Source: a virus. Taken from it: a stretch of 26,864 bases of DNA. A model generated the notes under the pieces. It saw nothing but the letters and a program-made list of their open reading frames with translations, did no database searches and was not told the DNA's origin. A program made the position numbers and the translations under genes. This document shows, piece by piece, positions 26,716-26,864 of this stretch. Numbering within the stretch: the first letter of the stretch is position 1; each line of letters starts with the position of its first letter. Location of the stretch: IMG/VR virus record IMGVR_UViG_3300031851_000146, positions 1 through 26,864 of that record, one strand, 5' to 3'.

Positions 26716-26864
26716 ATGAAAACGTCAGATCAAATCTCATTAGTAATTGACTCATTAGAGACCTCAGTAAATCAATTAAAACGATTAAAAAATAACTTAT
26801 CAAGCTCTGAGCTTATTTCTAGTGCTGAGTTAGAGGTTTCTAGTTCTGAATGTACTTCTAGTGC
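26716..26864 (+). CDS. N-terminal part of a Ser-rich coiled-coil protein (3' truncated)
   Basis: Starts 8 nt after a strong promoter-like sequence and remains open to the window edge. The first ~30 residues are an amphipathic helix (KTSDQISLVIDSLETSVNQL). The visible end is a repeated Ser-Ser-x-Glu unit (SSSELISSAELEVSSSECTS) whose DNA repeats tctagt at 26818, 26839 and 26857 (21 and 18 nt apart). The repeats likely continue beyond the window. Function unknown. Confidence 0.65.
   Translation, partial: MKTSDQISLVIDSLETSVNQLKRLKNNLSSSELISSAELEVSSSECTSS

Overview
This window looks like part of the genome of a tailed bacteriophage, most likely marine. It is AT-rich. Genes are densely packed, often with 1-8 nt overlaps, and many are very short. 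The set includes fibre-type virion proteins, an amidase endolysin with a holin-like gene, a flavin-dependent thymidylate synthase (ThyX), a MazG-like protein, a RuvB-like ATPase and two tRNAs. The repeated architecture of the long fibre gene and several small proteins (the 42-aa basic protein at 12573, the 54-aa membrane protein at 25402) resemble, from memory, proteins of T4-like marine phages. No photosynthesis gene, capsid gene, terminase or integrase is visible, so host and taxonomy stay open.

Layout. 1-7285 (+): end of a fibronectin-like virion protein, a small coiled-coil ORF, a 582-aa probable adhesin and a 1632-aa repeat-rich tail fibre. 7321-10728 (+): a glycan operon with a Fringe-like (GT31-type) glycosyltransferase, a Sulfotransfer_2-type sulfotransferase, a GT2-type glycosyltransferase and UDP-galactopyranose mutase. 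10784-13160 (+): lysis and small-gene region (amidase endolysin, MazG-like protein, small conserved proteins, holin-like membrane protein), rich in RNA hairpins and closed by a clear rho-independent terminator. 13206-15101 (+): a four-gene sugar-nucleotide operon (cupin, HldE-like kinase, HldE-like adenylyltransferase, HAD phosphatase) that reads as an ADP-heptose-like route. 15098-16477 (-): three small genes of unknown or structural role. 16525-18966 (+): a Core-2/I-branching-like (GT14-type) glycosyltransferase, ThyX and four small proteins. 18963-22450 (-): a probable structural protein pair, a terminator, then an operon with a PD-(D/E)XK-like nuclease, a DUF1599-like protein, two small membrane proteins and two unknown proteins. 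22508-25905 (+): an HExxH metalloprotease-like protein, the RuvB-like ATPase and a train of small early-type genes. 25918-26668 (+): tRNA(UAA), a second sulfotransferase, tRNA(CAU). The right edge opens a Ser-rich gene that runs out of the window.

Two themes stand out. First, the phage carries an unusually complete kit for building or editing surface glycans: three glycosyltransferases of different folds, two sulfotransferases, a Galf precursor enzyme and heptose-type nucleotide-sugar genes. This suggests remodelling of a host envelope glycan, a decorated virion, or both. Second, at least nine genes on both strands are preceded by a sigma70-like promoter with a 16-17 nt spacer whose -10 box ends only 5-9 nt before the start codon, with no Shine-Dalgarno sequence between. 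This predicts leaderless or nearly leaderless mRNAs as a general expression mode of this phage.
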